From Owenia fusiformis (Eukaryota > Annelida > Polychaeta > Sabellida > Oweniidae), in NCBI GenBank assembly GCA_903813345.2, contig CAIIXF020000007.1, forward strand, positions 37,966,759 to 38,030,758: a DNA stretch of 64,000 bases, given 5' to 3'. The notes under the pieces were generated by a model, which saw only the letters and a program-made list of their open reading frames with translations, was not told the origin of the DNA and made no database searches. This document shows, piece after piece, positions 11,979 to 23,079 of the stretch. Positions within the stretch are counted from its first letter, which is position 1. Each line of letters starts with the position of its first letter. Made by a program: the position numbers and the translations under genes.

Positions 11979-13410
11979 AGTATGAGGATATGTCAATGGT
12001 TGTTAACATTTTTTCAATGTTAATTATTTGAAATAGAAAAACAAAAAATCATTAATGTGAATCCAGTTTAACCTTCAATATTCTGAAATAAAGTCTCTTT
12101 CATTACCCTGGCAATTCAAGATTAATTTTATATACATGCATGACTAAGTTGTTGCATTTATAAGTATAATAGAAAAACGTGACTCGATTGCCAATGATCG
12201 GCACTCAACCTTGTAGCGCCTACTTAAACATTGTTCGCCAATGTACTTTGTAATTTAGGCTTTTAGTCTGAAATTAGTTACTGAAAATATGTGTATGGAA
12301 TTTTATATTGTTTTTACTATTGCCAATGCTAAGGAGTATTGTTATTACGTAATATTCTAAGCAAAATTAATATGAGACTTTTAATAGTAGTATTAGGAAT
12401 TAGAATTTAGTATAAGTGGTGACAATCTAAATTAAGATATATGTTCTACAAAATTATGCATCATATTATGATCGTTCTTAGAGCTATAGCTAGACATAGA
12501 CAATTTATCAAAGATACGATGCATTGAAACGGAACAGTATACTTTAACATAATATACCAGGCGGAATAGCAATTTCCATACTCGGATTACAATAACTTCC
12601 TTTTGGTGAATTAGTTTTGGAATCAAAAAGTTATTCTTTTCAAAAACATTATAGATTAGTCGTTCCATTGCCATGCCGTATTTTCCAAGAATCTAAAAGG
12701 TTCTGGAAATACATTGATTTCAGCATTCATCTTATGTTCATTTTCCTTTAAATGTGATTTTTATTATATGTTTCTTAATGCTTAATCCCAAAGCTTCAGT
12801 TTTGATGGTATATTAAAAATCCCATAAAGATATAATTCATCTAATTTAACTGGGAAGTAAGGTATGGAATATATTGAATAATTGATATCGTCATCTGCCA
12901 TCTGAGTTTTTAATCTTAGTGACATGATCTACATTATGGTATCAATGTAATATCAGTAATCTGTACCTATACCTTGAGAACAGGCCTTGTGATGCCCCCC
13001 TCCCCCTCCCCCCTTACACATCGTCTCTGTATTTAGAGATGGAGTAAGTCCGCGAGAGGTACTTTTGTATTTATTTGACTTAGCCCCTTAAAAGATAGCA
13101 TTGTCTACACTCTTTAAGTTACCTCTCAATTCACAGAGCCAACCAGAACTTGTTGTCACCAAATGGACAATTTTCTGACCCAGTATTGACCAACATTAAA
13201 ATTATTGAAACATGTTTCTCTTAGGTTGAGAAAATTCCAGCACAATGGAAATTGATTCTGGCTTCGAGGGCTTTGGCAGTGGGGCTCAGCTTAACTGTAA
13301 AATTGTCTAACATATTCAGATGATTTTTTAGAGCTAACACCTGCATTTTGGGTATTTTTGCGTGACAGAATACGTCCCCTACCCCCGTTGACAGAACACA
13401 AGCTAACTAG
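11979..13410. other. No gene seen
   Basis: This is AT-rich sequence with a C-rich run at 12993-13012. I see no credible exon. The minus-strand frame at 12432-12674 has no splice or domain support. Confidence 0.45.
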
Positions 13411-13414
13411 GGCA

Positions 13415-13545
13415 AAAAAATTGAGGTGTCCAAAATGGATTATATGCGATAAAATTTGAATCAAGGTGCTCAAAATTTGGGCCAAGGTGTTCAGACTTGG
13501 ACCAAGGTGTCCAAAATTTGAAGAAAAGTGTTCAACATTTGTAAG
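13415..13545 (+). repeat. Dispersed repeat shared with 8690-8765
   Basis: Tandem variants of AAGGTGTTCAAAATTTG-like sequence follow a block homologous, inverted, to 8690-8765. GGTGTTC motifs resemble those of the pogo-like family, but no terminus is visible. Confidence 0.45.
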
Positions 13546-13619
13546 TCACTCATGTTAGGTGTTCCCAAGTTGACAGGCCTGTTTTATGCAAGAGATGTTG
13601 ATCATGTTGGAACAAAAGT

Positions 13620-13850
13620 GATGTGCTAATGTGACAGATACACTGATATGGCTAATGTCTGCTTCTTGATTTACTAACTAATGATGGTTCACCACACGTT
13701 TTGTTCAACTTGCCAATCTTATAGACGGGGATGTAAGACAAGTCATGCTATAACAAAAGAGATAACTTGATTAGTGTGCTAATATGACAGATACGCTGAT
13801 ATGGCTAATGTTTGCTTCTTGAACTAATGATGGTTCACCACACTTTCCGT
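13620..13850 (+). repeat. ~157-bp local duplication, 1.5 copies
   Basis: GTGCTAATGTGACAGATACA through TAATGATGGTTCACCACAC at 13622 onward recurs from about 13780 with GTGCTAATATGACAGATACG. The second copy lacks a few bases. Confidence 0.75.
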
Positions 13851-13855
13851 TTCAA

Positions 13856-14940
13856 TTACCATTGTGCATGCAAATGGATTTAATAACACAGAAACATTTA
13901 TATATACCCTGATCCAACACGGACTAATTGCTCTGCCCTCTGACTGGTCTGATTGATTTATTTTATGCCGATATAGTCTTATTGATCCAAAATGGATCAT
14001 TATGTTATTTATTTGGTGATGTAATGTTTAATAATAGCAATTGATAGGTGGAATATGTAGAGATTTGTACATGTTTTGATTGTGTATAGGAATATAGACT
14101 AATATGTTTAAAAATATTTATAATTGTAGAGTATATATTAGGTTTACCTCTTCCAAAGGGTACTCCCGATACTACTCTCTATAATTAAGCTATATAGGTA
14201 CAGAACTTATATTTCATAAAAGATAATCTCCAGTTGTAATACTTCCTTCCTGCACTTTCTCTAATAACTCCCCTATCCGAGAGGAAAATGCAAGGCATGT
14301 CATTAAGGTAGTTGTGAACTTTCACAAATAGTTGAAAACAAAAAAAGGATATCACCATCACCATAATTCTTATCACCCGGAAAGCGAGGGGTCTGGATTT
14401 TTTTCTCCACTAGGGTGTACTGAGTTTTTCACATCAGCCCTTAGCTCAGGTTTTATTCTGTTTTTTCAATAACCAACATAAAAATGTGAAAGGTTACCTT
14501 TTTCATTCGTTATTAAGGTAATCATAATCATGAAAATTAACCAAGAATTCTCTGCATGCAGATGTACCTTAAATATATAGGTTAATACATAATGTCAATG
14601 ATGTGTTAAATTAAGTTAATGGATCAGAAGATGTGGGATTTCATTAAGGTACAACTCATTATTGTTCATGTGCCGGGGTCAATGTTGTTTTAGCATAATT
14701 AATCGATCATTCAATGGATGCATCAAGAAGTGGACAAATTCATTGTAATTAATTTGTATTGAATGTCATGTTGGTTCAGTCACCAGGATAAAAACTGACA
14801 TGTTTCTCGGAGCGTGCTTTTTCTGTGCTTTTGCTGTGTGGTAGCCATGGCACAATTCACAAACTGTTGTGGCGGAAAAAAGTATCTTTGAGCGTTAATA
14901 TCAGCTGCTTCTCGTCAGATCTACTAACAAAACAACCTTT
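13856..14940. other. No gene seen
   Basis: There is no array, transposon terminus or exon with both splice sites. The minus-strand 63-codon frame at 14185-14376 is unsupported. Confidence 0.45.
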
Positions 14941-14969
14941 TTTGGGGTTGTTGACGGAGAGGGCTTGAG

Positions 14970-15056
14970 CGCCAGCACGTTCAGGCTAGGCGATTGGGCG
15001 CTGTAACCATGAGGTTGCGAGTTCAAGATGCGTGTGCTCCTTGTGTTTATTCATTC
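14970..15056 (+). repeat. Possible tRNA-like (SINE-head) sequence
   Basis: GAGCGCCAGCACGTTCAGG followed ~40 bp later by GGTTGCGAGTTCAAGATG faintly resembles A- and B-box spacing of a tRNA-derived SINE. The B-box ends in T rather than C and no clover-leaf is evident. It directly precedes the 81-bp array, which may have arisen at its edge. Confidence 0.2.
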
Positions 15057-16190
15057 ATGTCTCCAACAGCAAATGATGACATTGTCGTGATTGGTCGCTT
15101 TGGCTGTAATTGGTGGCCCTTACTATTGTCTCTTTTCATGTCTCCAACAGCAAATGATGACATTGTCGTGATCGGTCGCTTTGGCTGTATTTGGTGGCCC
15201 TCACTATTGTCTCTTTTCATGTCTCCAACAGCAAATGATGACATTGTCGTGATTGGTCGCTTTGGCTGTAATTGGTGGCCCTTACTATTGTCTCTTTTCA
15301 TGTCTCCAACAGCAAATGATGACATTGTCGTGATTGGTCGCTTTGGCTATAATTGGTGGCCCTTACTATTGTCTCTTTTCATGTCTCCAACAGCAAATGA
15401 TGACATTGTCGTGATTGGTCGCTTTGGCTGTAATTGGTGGCCCTCACTATTGTCTCTTTTCATGTCTCCAACAGCAAATGATGACATTGTCGTGATTGGT
15501 CGCTTTGGCTGTATTTGGTGGCCCTCACTATTGTCTCTTTTCATGTCTCCAACAGCAAATTATGACATTGTCGTGATTGGTCGCTTTGGCTGTAATTGGT
15601 GGCCCTTACTATTGTCTCTTTTCATGTCTCCAACAGCAAATGATGACATTGTCGTGATTGGTCGCTTTGGCTGTAATTGGTGGCCCTTACTATTGTCTCT
15701 TTTCATGTCTCCAACAGCAAATAATGACATTGTCATGATTGGTTGCTTTGGCTGTAATTGGTGGCCCTCACTATTGTCTCTTTTCATGTCTCCAACAGCA
15801 AATGATGACATTGTCGTGATTGGTCGCTTTGGCTGTATTTGGTGGCCCTCACTATTGTCTCTTTTCATGTCTCCAACAGCAAATGATGACATTTTCTTGA
15901 TTGGTTGCTTTGGCTGTAATTGGTGGCCCTTACTATTGTCTCTTTTCATGTCTCCAACAGCAAATGATGACATTGTCGTGATTGGTCGCTTTGGCTGTAA
16001 TTGGTGGCCCTCACTATTGTCTCTTTTCATGTCTCCAACAGCAAATGATGACATTGTCTTGATTGGTTGCTTTGGCTGTAATTGGTGGCCCTTACTATTG
16101 TCTCTTTTCATGTCTCCAACAGCAAATGATGACATTGTCGTGATTGGTCGCTTTGGCTGTAATTGGTGGTCACTGTCTGTAACTACTCGT
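15057..16190 (+). repeat. 81-bp tandem array, 14 copies, open on both strands
   Basis: Fourteen units of exactly 81 bp begin ATGTCTCCAACAGCAAATGA and carry GACATTGTCGTGATTGGTCG. Unit length is a multiple of three and the unit lacks stops, so a 407-codon frame (14994-16217) reads through on the + strand as repeats of MSPTANDDIVVIGRFG plus a Trp/Leu-rich part. The minus strand is also open, in three blocks. Most differences change one residue (CN/CI/YN before WW, PL/PS after it) and most units lack indels. I see no promoter, intron structure or signal supporting expression. It is best read as a young minisatellite; a repetitive secreted or membrane protein is an outside possibility. Confidence 0.9.
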
Positions 16191-16430
16191 TATACTTTTT
16201 TAACCATACAATACTAATTCAAATTGCTGTTAACTCTGAGTATATTTGGGGATTCATGTTTTGTGAATGTTACAGACACTGATGTGATTATTGATATATT
16301 CCTGTTACTTTGCATTAGACTGTAGTCATAATCCATAAAACAACAGTGATTGGACTTCTATTGCTGGAACAAAATAATGTGTTTGTACAAATTCCAAGTA
16401 GAAATCTTAGCACATGAAAACCTGTCCATC

Positions 16431-16617
16431 TGGGGGGGGGGCTTGGGAAAAAACAATTTGGGCCTTCAAATTTTGTAGGTCCTCAATTAGTTGGCCTTCT
16501 GGGCACAAGGCCTTTTTGGGCCAAATTGTTAAAAAATAGGCCTCAATTTCTCAGATTTTTTTACCAGATTTGAAATTTGCCCCCCCCCCTACTCGTTAGT
16601 TTCTTGATCTGCCAGTG
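16431..16617. mobile_element. GGATCCGCCAGTG-type element, degraded copy
   Basis: The right end reads TTCTTGATCTGCCAGTG and corresponds to CTGGATCCGCCAGTG in the copy at 55833-56094. The interior shares G-run, GGGCCTTCAAATTTT and CTTTTTGGGCC blocks with the copies at 20432 and 55833. No transposase is present. Confidence 0.65.
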
Positions 16618-16911
16618 GGCTGAAGACTGCTAATTTGAACACTTTTGGCTAGTCCCAGTGGCATTTAGATTAGGCAGTATGTTATATGGGCAATTGTAAA
16701 TAAAACCAATCATGACAAGTTTCCATTCATGATCATTCCAGGCAATCAGGATTGGAATTATAAGATTAGGTTTTCATATAGACAAAGATCTCTCCCAAAG
16801 ACCCTAGTAAATAAAAGATAAGTATAATGTTAGGAGTGTATGAAGTGAGTTGATCATGGCTCTCTTTTAAGGGTAGCAACATTTGATGTGTGGCAAGATC
16901 CCCTTATGAGG

Positions 16912-17078
16912 CAGGGGTTTCATTAGCAGCAGGCTACAGGCAGTTTTCACCAGTTGTTTTCACAAAATCGGCTGTTGTTTTTAGGGACTCTTCAACTTTT
17001 CCATGTTGAATTCATGATTTCCATTAATTTTGCCCGTTGTTTTCATTTATTTAGCCTGTTATTCTAGTGAAACCCCTG
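16912..17078. mobile_element. CAGGGGTTTCA TIR element with 5-bp duplication
   Basis: This 167-bp element starts CAGGGGTTTCATTAG and ends CTAGTGAAACCCCTG. It is flanked by TGAGG on both sides (16907-16911, 17079-17083). CAGGG ends suit hAT elements; the 5-bp duplication suits the less common 5-bp group. It is non-autonomous. Confidence 0.8.
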
Positions 17079-17178
17079 TGAGGGTTGAAACATTTGATCA
17101 GAAAGGATGGTACCCTTGAGGATATGATCTTTATTAATTCATTGAAGAAAAACTATTGGAGTGAGGCTTCTTGATAAT

Positions 17179-17350
17179 CAGTAAAACCTGTCTTAGTGCA
17201 CACCTTTCTCTAGTGAACACCTGTGTTTAGTGAACACCACTTCAAGACATGTTTTATATGTCTCCTGTATTAAATCCCCTCTCTTTGTGAAAAAGACAGT
17301 GAAGACTTTTTTGTCACTTCATAGGTGTTCACTATAAACAGATTTTCCTG
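17179..17350. mobile_element. Pogo/Tigger-like element (CAGTAAAACCTGTC)
   Basis: It starts CAGTAAAACCTGTCTTAGTG and ends ATTTTCCTG before TA. The interior has repeated AGTGAACACCT, inverted to AGGTGTTCACTA at the right. At 172 bp it has no coding capacity. The superfamily is inferred from end sequence and TA flanks seen in sister copies. Confidence 0.7.
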
Positions 17351-17537
17351 TACATTTTCATGTAATTTCGTGCTAATATATATTGCATTTCAATAAAAAT
17401 AACAGTATAAAACATGTTATGTAACCTTATTTGTTACTTTGTTACTTTTCTTACTAATTTATGCATGTCATATGGTCCAGTCTGTTAATTTACTCTTCAC
17501 TATAGCTGACAATATTCTCGTTGGGAAAATAGGTTAA

Positions 17538-17829
17538 CCTCTTGACTACTCAGAATGACGAGATTTCTCGTCACCTCAGAAATGACCTTGAAACCCAGAG
17601 GGACGAGAAAATCCGTCCTAAAATTTTACACAAAAATCGCTCTTATTTGAACAATTTTCATCCAATTTACACAAAAACTGTTTTAAAACATGTAGAAATG
17701 ATCTCTGCTATCTAATTTTACTAAGTTGAGCATCTTAAGTTGTATAGGTATGTAGTAAAATGTCAAAAGGTGGCAAAAATGAAAAAATTCTCTGGTTTCA
17801 ACCAATTTTAGAGCCTGGGATTCCAGAGG
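17538..17829. mobile_element. piggyBac-type non-autonomous element, TTAA flanks
   Basis: The element is bounded by TTAA at 17534-17537 and 17830-17833. Its ends are imperfect inverted repeats: CCTCTTGACTACTCAG at left, and CCTCTGGAATCCCAGG when the right end is read inverted. Just inside the left end is the palindrome GACGAGATTTCTCGTC. TTAA duplication is diagnostic of piggyBac. No transposase is present in its 292 bp. Confidence 0.8.
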
Positions 17830-17839
17830 TTAAAATTTT

Positions 17840-19130
17840 AAAAAGAGGCCTAATTTTAATTGATCCCCCACTTACCAATTGAAAGATCCTCTTCTTAAAA
17901 TCTCTGTTAGCCATAAAGTCACACAAAAAATAGTCAAATGATTAATTATTCAAAATATCTAGATCTAGCAACAAAAATGTGATTGATTCACTGACTCTTA
18001 ACAAATTATCGGCTCTAGGGTTTAAGTTGAGGATATCCCCACCTGCAAACCCCCCACTTCAAAACCAAATGGTCCAAGAAAGAACACAACCTTGCTAAGA
18101 TATAAGACACACCACTGTGTTGCATCAATAGAATTCCATCTGAGATTACAGGTAGCTGCTGGTAGTAAAAGAAAATGCTGACAGAAGAGTCCAATAAATA
18201 ACACTTACCATTATTATACAAGATATCCTTTCTCCATGACAAATATCCAGGATCTCCAGGAATAAATACACAAGAAACGTTAATCTTCATGAAATCCTCA
18301 TTTAAAAAAAAGACAATGATTTTTTACAATAATGGCACCGATTTTGTTTACCCTGGTCTATCGGCAAAATGTAAAATAAACATCCACAGTGAAATCGATC
18401 ATTTTTTATTTGAGGGATTCCATGTCGATGTGAAAACTGACACCTGATATACTTATAGACCAACCAGAAGACCAGTTCGTTACAGGTAACGAGATTGAAC
18501 AATACACTCATATAGATTATAAGTACATCAGAAGCTTTAGAAATAAAATCACGTCACCAGGGTTATTAAAGAACATTAAGTATAATTATTCACCAGTATT
18601 TAACAAAGTGAGAAAAGCAGACATTTTTTATGTTATATTCGTATTTATACTAAAATGTTATTTATCATAAGTCGTGAGCTATGGAAGTCTTAAAACGTCA
18701 ACAAACCAAACTGAAATAATATAATATAAAGGTATTAATATTGTTTACATGTTTAACAAAGTGAAATTACTTGACCTTAAGGACTGAATGGAAGTGGAGA
18801 TTACAATAAAAGCTTAGGTGTGTTTTGTAATTTTTAGTATAAGTAAAATTCAACAAAGAAATCCAGGCACAAATAAATACTAAGTATACATTTTATCAAT
18901 TGGACCTTAAAGGTATGCTAGCTACCATGGATATAAATGGAAACTAATCTGATTTGATCCGGCAAATAAACATGTCCACATAAACTAATGGACTTTCAAA
19001 GCTTAAAAGCTACTGAATAATTGCTTTATTGGTCAGTAACTGTGCAATGTCATTTGTGTATAATATAGGTAGTTTGTAAAAAATAGAAATGGAAATCCAG
19101 TGAGGTAGAGACATTTCGAGCTAGATTTTT
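17840..19130. other. No gene seen
   Basis: Minus-strand frames at 18015-18511 (60-91 codons) overlap in two frames and lack splice context. No transposon terminus or array is visible. Confidence 0.4.
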
Positions 19131-19139
19131 GAAAGATAC

Positions 19140-19432
19140 ATTGAATTACCACTGAATCTTGTGGATTCACTAAGTTAAAGGTAATTTGAGAATTACCACT
19201 GAATCTTATGTGGCGAGAGAAGGTTACCTTAAACTGATGAATCAAATGGATTAAGAGTGTAAAACCAATGAATCTTGAAAGTGACAAATCACCACAGAAT
19301 TCAAGGAATATGCAATGAATTACTAATGAATCTTAAAGCGACTGAATTACCAAATAACCTATTGGATACATTATAAATTATCAATGAATTCTATGGATAA
19401 TAGTATACAATGAGTAAATTACCAATGAATCA
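19140..19432 (+). repeat. Degenerate GAATTACCAATGAATCTT repeat
   Basis: Variants of GAATTACCACTGAATCTT recur irregularly about seven times. The last one, AAATTACCAATGAATCAG, overlaps the first codons of the exon that follows. Confidence 0.6.
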
Positions 19433-19551
19433 GATTGATAAGAAGGAGAGTGCAAATGAAGAAGAGCCTGATGCTAAGAGACCAAGATATTACGTCTCGG
19501 AGAAGTCTAATAAATTTGTAGTAAAGTACCCTGATGGAAGAAGTGTTGAAG
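19410..19551 (+). CDS. Gene model exon A: N-terminal exon, unknown protein
   Basis: From the ATG at 19410, 47 codons and one base lead to a GAAG|GTATGA donor at 19552 (phase 1). An in-frame TAG at 19401 stops the upstream frame. The predicted piece is acidic (KKESANEEEPDAK), then has KRPRYY, a possible short nuclear localisation signal, then KFVVKYPDGRSVE. Codon use and composition differ clearly from the AT-rich surroundings. It joins in frame to the exon at 43340. The first eight codons lie within a degenerate local repeat, so the true 5' boundary could instead be an acceptor at CAG (19431-19433), entering at ATTGATAAG in the same phase. Family not recognised. Confidence 0.6.
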
Positions 19552-19589
19552 GTATGAATTTTATTTTGTAATATCTGTGTTTGTCATAT

Positions 19590-19705
19590 CGGAATGCTAC
19601 TAGACCAGACAAAAGTATTTTGATTACAAGGTTATAATCTCCAACTTTTTTGTGACGGTGATTGGTGTCCGACGTTCGGTGTTTGTAAGAAATGGCAGGT
19701 AGTGA
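19590..19705 (+). repeat. Dispersed GTAACAAATGGCAGGTGACA repeat, copy 1
   Basis: CTTTTTTGTGACGGTGATTG through GTAAGAAATGGCAGGTAGTG ACATTTTG matches related blocks at 24560-24665, 36480-36575, 37290-37385 and 56335-56430. The class is unknown. Confidence 0.55.
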
Positions 19706-19709
19706 CATT

Positions 19710-20430
19710 TTGGGAGTCTATGGGAATTAACTATATTGTGACCAAAAAAAGTTTCACATTGAGAGACGTTCGGATTTTTCGTATACTGGTTTTACATTTA
19801 GCTAGAAGGTGGCAGACCCCTCTTTTCCTTCTCTTCAAAATTCTATTTAAAAGACATGTGTATTAATTAGATTTTTGGTATTGGTTTTGCTATCCTTGAC
19901 TCATTTGTCTGCTAATATTCTTATCCCAGAGAACAGTCTTTAAATTAAGTTTAAGAGGCATACAATGAAAGGTTCCTAATTGAACTTTCCTTGTATATTA
20001 CACAATTATGTGTTATGTAACTCCCATCGATGTCTATATTGCAGAGTAGTGGGAAATTAAGTTTCACTGCTATTGTTGTTCATCATGATTAGGTTTTCTC
20101 CTTGTATTCTCTAGAGGACCAACCTCTGATAAAAAAGAATGTTTGCTCTTAAATGAAAGTCATCATGGCTGTTCAAGGGCAGACTCCGATTGGCTCAATA
20201 AGTTCAGAGTTTTTCTGATAATTTGAAGAGGAGAGAAAACCAGTCAGTCTAAGGAAGGGTAAATCAGTAGGTTTGTAACTCCGCTCCTAACCCAATACTT
20301 TGTTGAAACATGTTGCTAAATTAGTTTGAGGGGGGAGGGGGTAGCAGATTGCTTTGAAATAAAGTAGAACCAGCTAACATTTTCTAAACTAGAATAAATT
20401 TATTTTGTGATTGTTCAACATTCACTTTTT
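19710..20430. other. No gene seen
   Basis: This is intron-like AT-rich sequence with short G-runs near 20330. No array or transposon end is visible. Confidence 0.45.
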
Positions 20431-20431
20431 T

Positions 20432-20637
20432 TAGGGGGGGTGGCATGGGAAAAAAATAATTTTAGGCCCAAATATTTTGTGGGACATCAATAAGTGGACC
20501 TTTTGGGCATTACTTGGCCATTTTTGGGCCTCAACTTTTAAAAATGTTGTCCCCATTTCTATATTTAGGGGCCAAAATATATTTTTTTTTTATAAATTTG
20601 GGTCCTTCCCTCTTGTTAGCTTCTGGATCCGCCAGTG
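20432..20637. mobile_element. GGATCCGCCAGTG-type element, copy 2
   Basis: The right end is CTGGATCCGCCAGTG, intact. The interior shares TTTTAGGCCCAAATATTTTG and CTTTTGGGCATTA with copies at 16431 and 55833. The left end, in a G-run, is not resolvable. The 64-codon frame here belongs to the repeat. Confidence 0.7.
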
Positions 20638-21245
20638 CATCTAAACCAATGTTTAGTTTTCAATACACAATCTCAGAATTCCCCAAGTCTATAAACAAGA
20701 ATTATTAGTCTACCTGCAGCGACTGTAAACAATCCAGTTAATACATCAATGGTGTCAGTGAACTCCTCTAATGAATATAGATTGATATCAAATGATCAGA
20801 GAGACTAATTCACGAGAAACATTAAATTCTGAGAGGATTTCTCAATCTGAAGCTTCCATAGATGTTCAACACAAATAGTTGAATCTGTTTTTAACCTATG
20901 TTTGCAACTAGATCGGCTTATTTTGTATTTGTCGATAGTCTTGATGTGTGTGTTATACTGTACCTATACAAAGAAGGCTAAGTCTAAGTCTATATTGGAC
21001 ATGAATTTAAATTGCAAATGTTATTTATCCAATGGAGTTTTTGACCCATCACAATTAAGGCAATAGTGAAAATAACAACATATTAACGTTCCATGTCTGG
21101 AATTAAACAAGTAAACAAAAATATCAACTTCAAGGTAATACGTAGTTTAGGAAATTCACCACATTACAACGTTTAAAAGGATACAGGTAACAGTGAAATT
21201 GCAAAAGTTGCAAATACACTGCAAACTGCTCAATAAATCATTAAA

Positions 21246-21712
21246 ATGTATAGTACAGTACTTGGAATATATGTAAAATCTAGTATACCGATCAGAAATA
21301 TAGTACTTGGAATATATGTAAAATCTAGTATACTGATCAGATATACAGTACTTAGAATATATGTAAAATCTAGTATACCGATCAGAAATACAGTACTTAG
21401 AATATATGTAAAATCTAGTATACCGATCAGAAATACAGTACTTGGAATATATGTAAAATCTAGTATACCGATCAGAAATACAGTACATGGAATATATGTT
21501 AAGTATAGTATACCGATCAGAAATACAGTACATGGAATATATGTTAAGTATAGTATACCGATCAGAAATACAGTACATGGAATATATGTAAAATCTAGTA
21601 TACCGATCAGAAATACAGTACATGGAATATATGTAAAATCTAGTATACCGATCAGAAATACAGAACTTGGAATATATGTAAAATCTAGTATACCGATCAG
21701 AAATATGGGAAT
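21246..21712 (+). repeat. 45-bp tandem array, about 10 copies
   Basis: Ten units of 45 bp repeat ACTTGGAATATATGTAAAAT and CTAGTATACCGATCAGAAAT. Three frames on the two strands stay open for 166-188 codons because 45 is a multiple of three; the peptides (IYVKSSIPIRNTVLG and similar) are by-products. Units differ at few positions (ACTTGG/ACATGG, AAATCT/TAAGTA). Confidence 0.9.
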
Positions 21713-22471
21713 AAACAAACATCCTCCTTTTGCAACTTCACTGTAACCTGTATCCCTTTTAAAGAAATACATGCTACAGTATGGGGTGGGGTAGAGTTTT
21801 ACTATAACAGACTAAATGGCTCTCCTTTGAGAGAATGTATGATCATATTTAGGAGAATGTTCACTCTCCTTAAGGAGAATGTATAAATTTCTTCAATAGG
21901 AGAATACATGCTCCATTTAAGATTAATGAAATTCTTTTAGCTCATTAGTTTTCTGACCAAAACGGTCATTCCCTTATATGGAGATTGTCAGCTCTCCTCA
22001 GGAGGAATATGTGCTCCACTTAGATAAATTGCATGGCTCCTTTAGACATTGGCCTAAGTCTCTTATCAAGGGACATTATGTTCTATCATGAGAAAGATTA
22101 TAGGCTAGATTTCCTTTGGGACAATTTCAATATAGGGAGATTGAAAGAGTACTGTAAATGCAAATGATATGTTTGGATTAAGTTGAACTCCCAACATATA
22201 TACCTGTACTTTGATTTGATGTTTCCAGAATTATAGTAACGAGAATTAGGATAAAAAATGACAGTGATATAAAGCAGGTATGAGGCTCACAGTAATGAAA
22301 ATTACATTTATCAAAATTATAGTCACAAGAATTGCATACACACAAATGTTACAAGAACAACAGGTACAAGATTTACTGTTATTAATTATAGTCAACAAGG
22401 CATATGTTCAGAGGAGATTTCATCAGTTAGATTCTCAGAGATTGTCCTTCAGAGCTTTTTGTTTAAGGTCC

Positions 22472-22655
22472 TTCTCATTCATTTAGTCTTATTACATGCA
22501 ATATTCCACACCTGCGAACCATATTACTTGATCAGTAATTGCTACACTTCCCTACATAAGTATGGCAAACATGAATTCTTCTCATTCACTTAGTCTTATT
22601 ACATGAAATATTCCACACCTGTGAACCATGTTACTTGATCAGTAATTGCTACACC
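22472..22655 (+). repeat. ~105-bp direct duplication
   Basis: TTCTCATTCATTTAGTCTTA through AGTAATTGCTACAC occurs twice, ~105 bp apart, with few mismatches. Confidence 0.8.
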
Positions 22656-22764
22656 CCCCTCAAAGTCTCTTTTTGAATCACTGTTTATATTTGACGATAA
22701 AAATCAACAAATTTATTATAAATTTCTGAGATATTGTAATGATAAAAAGGAACATATTTAAGAT

Positions 22765-23076
22765 TCATACAAAATTGAGATTTATGCAAAATTAAGATTT
22801 ATGCAAAATTACAATTTATACAAAATTAAGATTTATGCAAAATTATGATTTATATAAAATTAAGATTTATGCAAAATTACGATTTATACAAAATTAAGAT
22901 TTATGCAAAATTACGATTTATACAAAATTAAGATTTATGCAAAATTACAATTTATACAAAATTAAGATTTATGCAAATTAAGATTTATGAAAAATTAAGA
23001 TTAATACAAAATTAAGATTTATACAAAATTAAGATTTATACAAAATTAAGATTTATGCAAAATTAAGATTTATACA
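22765..23076 (+). repeat. 17-bp AAAATTAAGATTTATGC tandem array
   Basis: About 18 units of AAAATTAAGATTTATGC alternate with AAAATTACGATTTATAC, giving a 34-bp alternation in the centre. Confidence 0.85.
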
Positions 23077-23079
23077 TTG

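Noticed and set aside
14994-16217. 407-codon open frame as a gene
   Set aside because: It is the read-through of an 81-bp tandem array whose unit happens to be a multiple of three without stops. The opposite strand is open too, and there is no splice, promoter or domain evidence.
16428-16590. G and C runs as G-quadruplex regulatory sites
   Set aside because: The runs mark edges of a repeated transposon family rather than a gene-linked site, and only one long run occurs on each strand.
21156-21772. Three long overlapping frames (166-188 codons) on both strands
   Set aside because: All are translations of the 45-bp tandem repeat; a real gene would not be open in three frames with the same periodicity.
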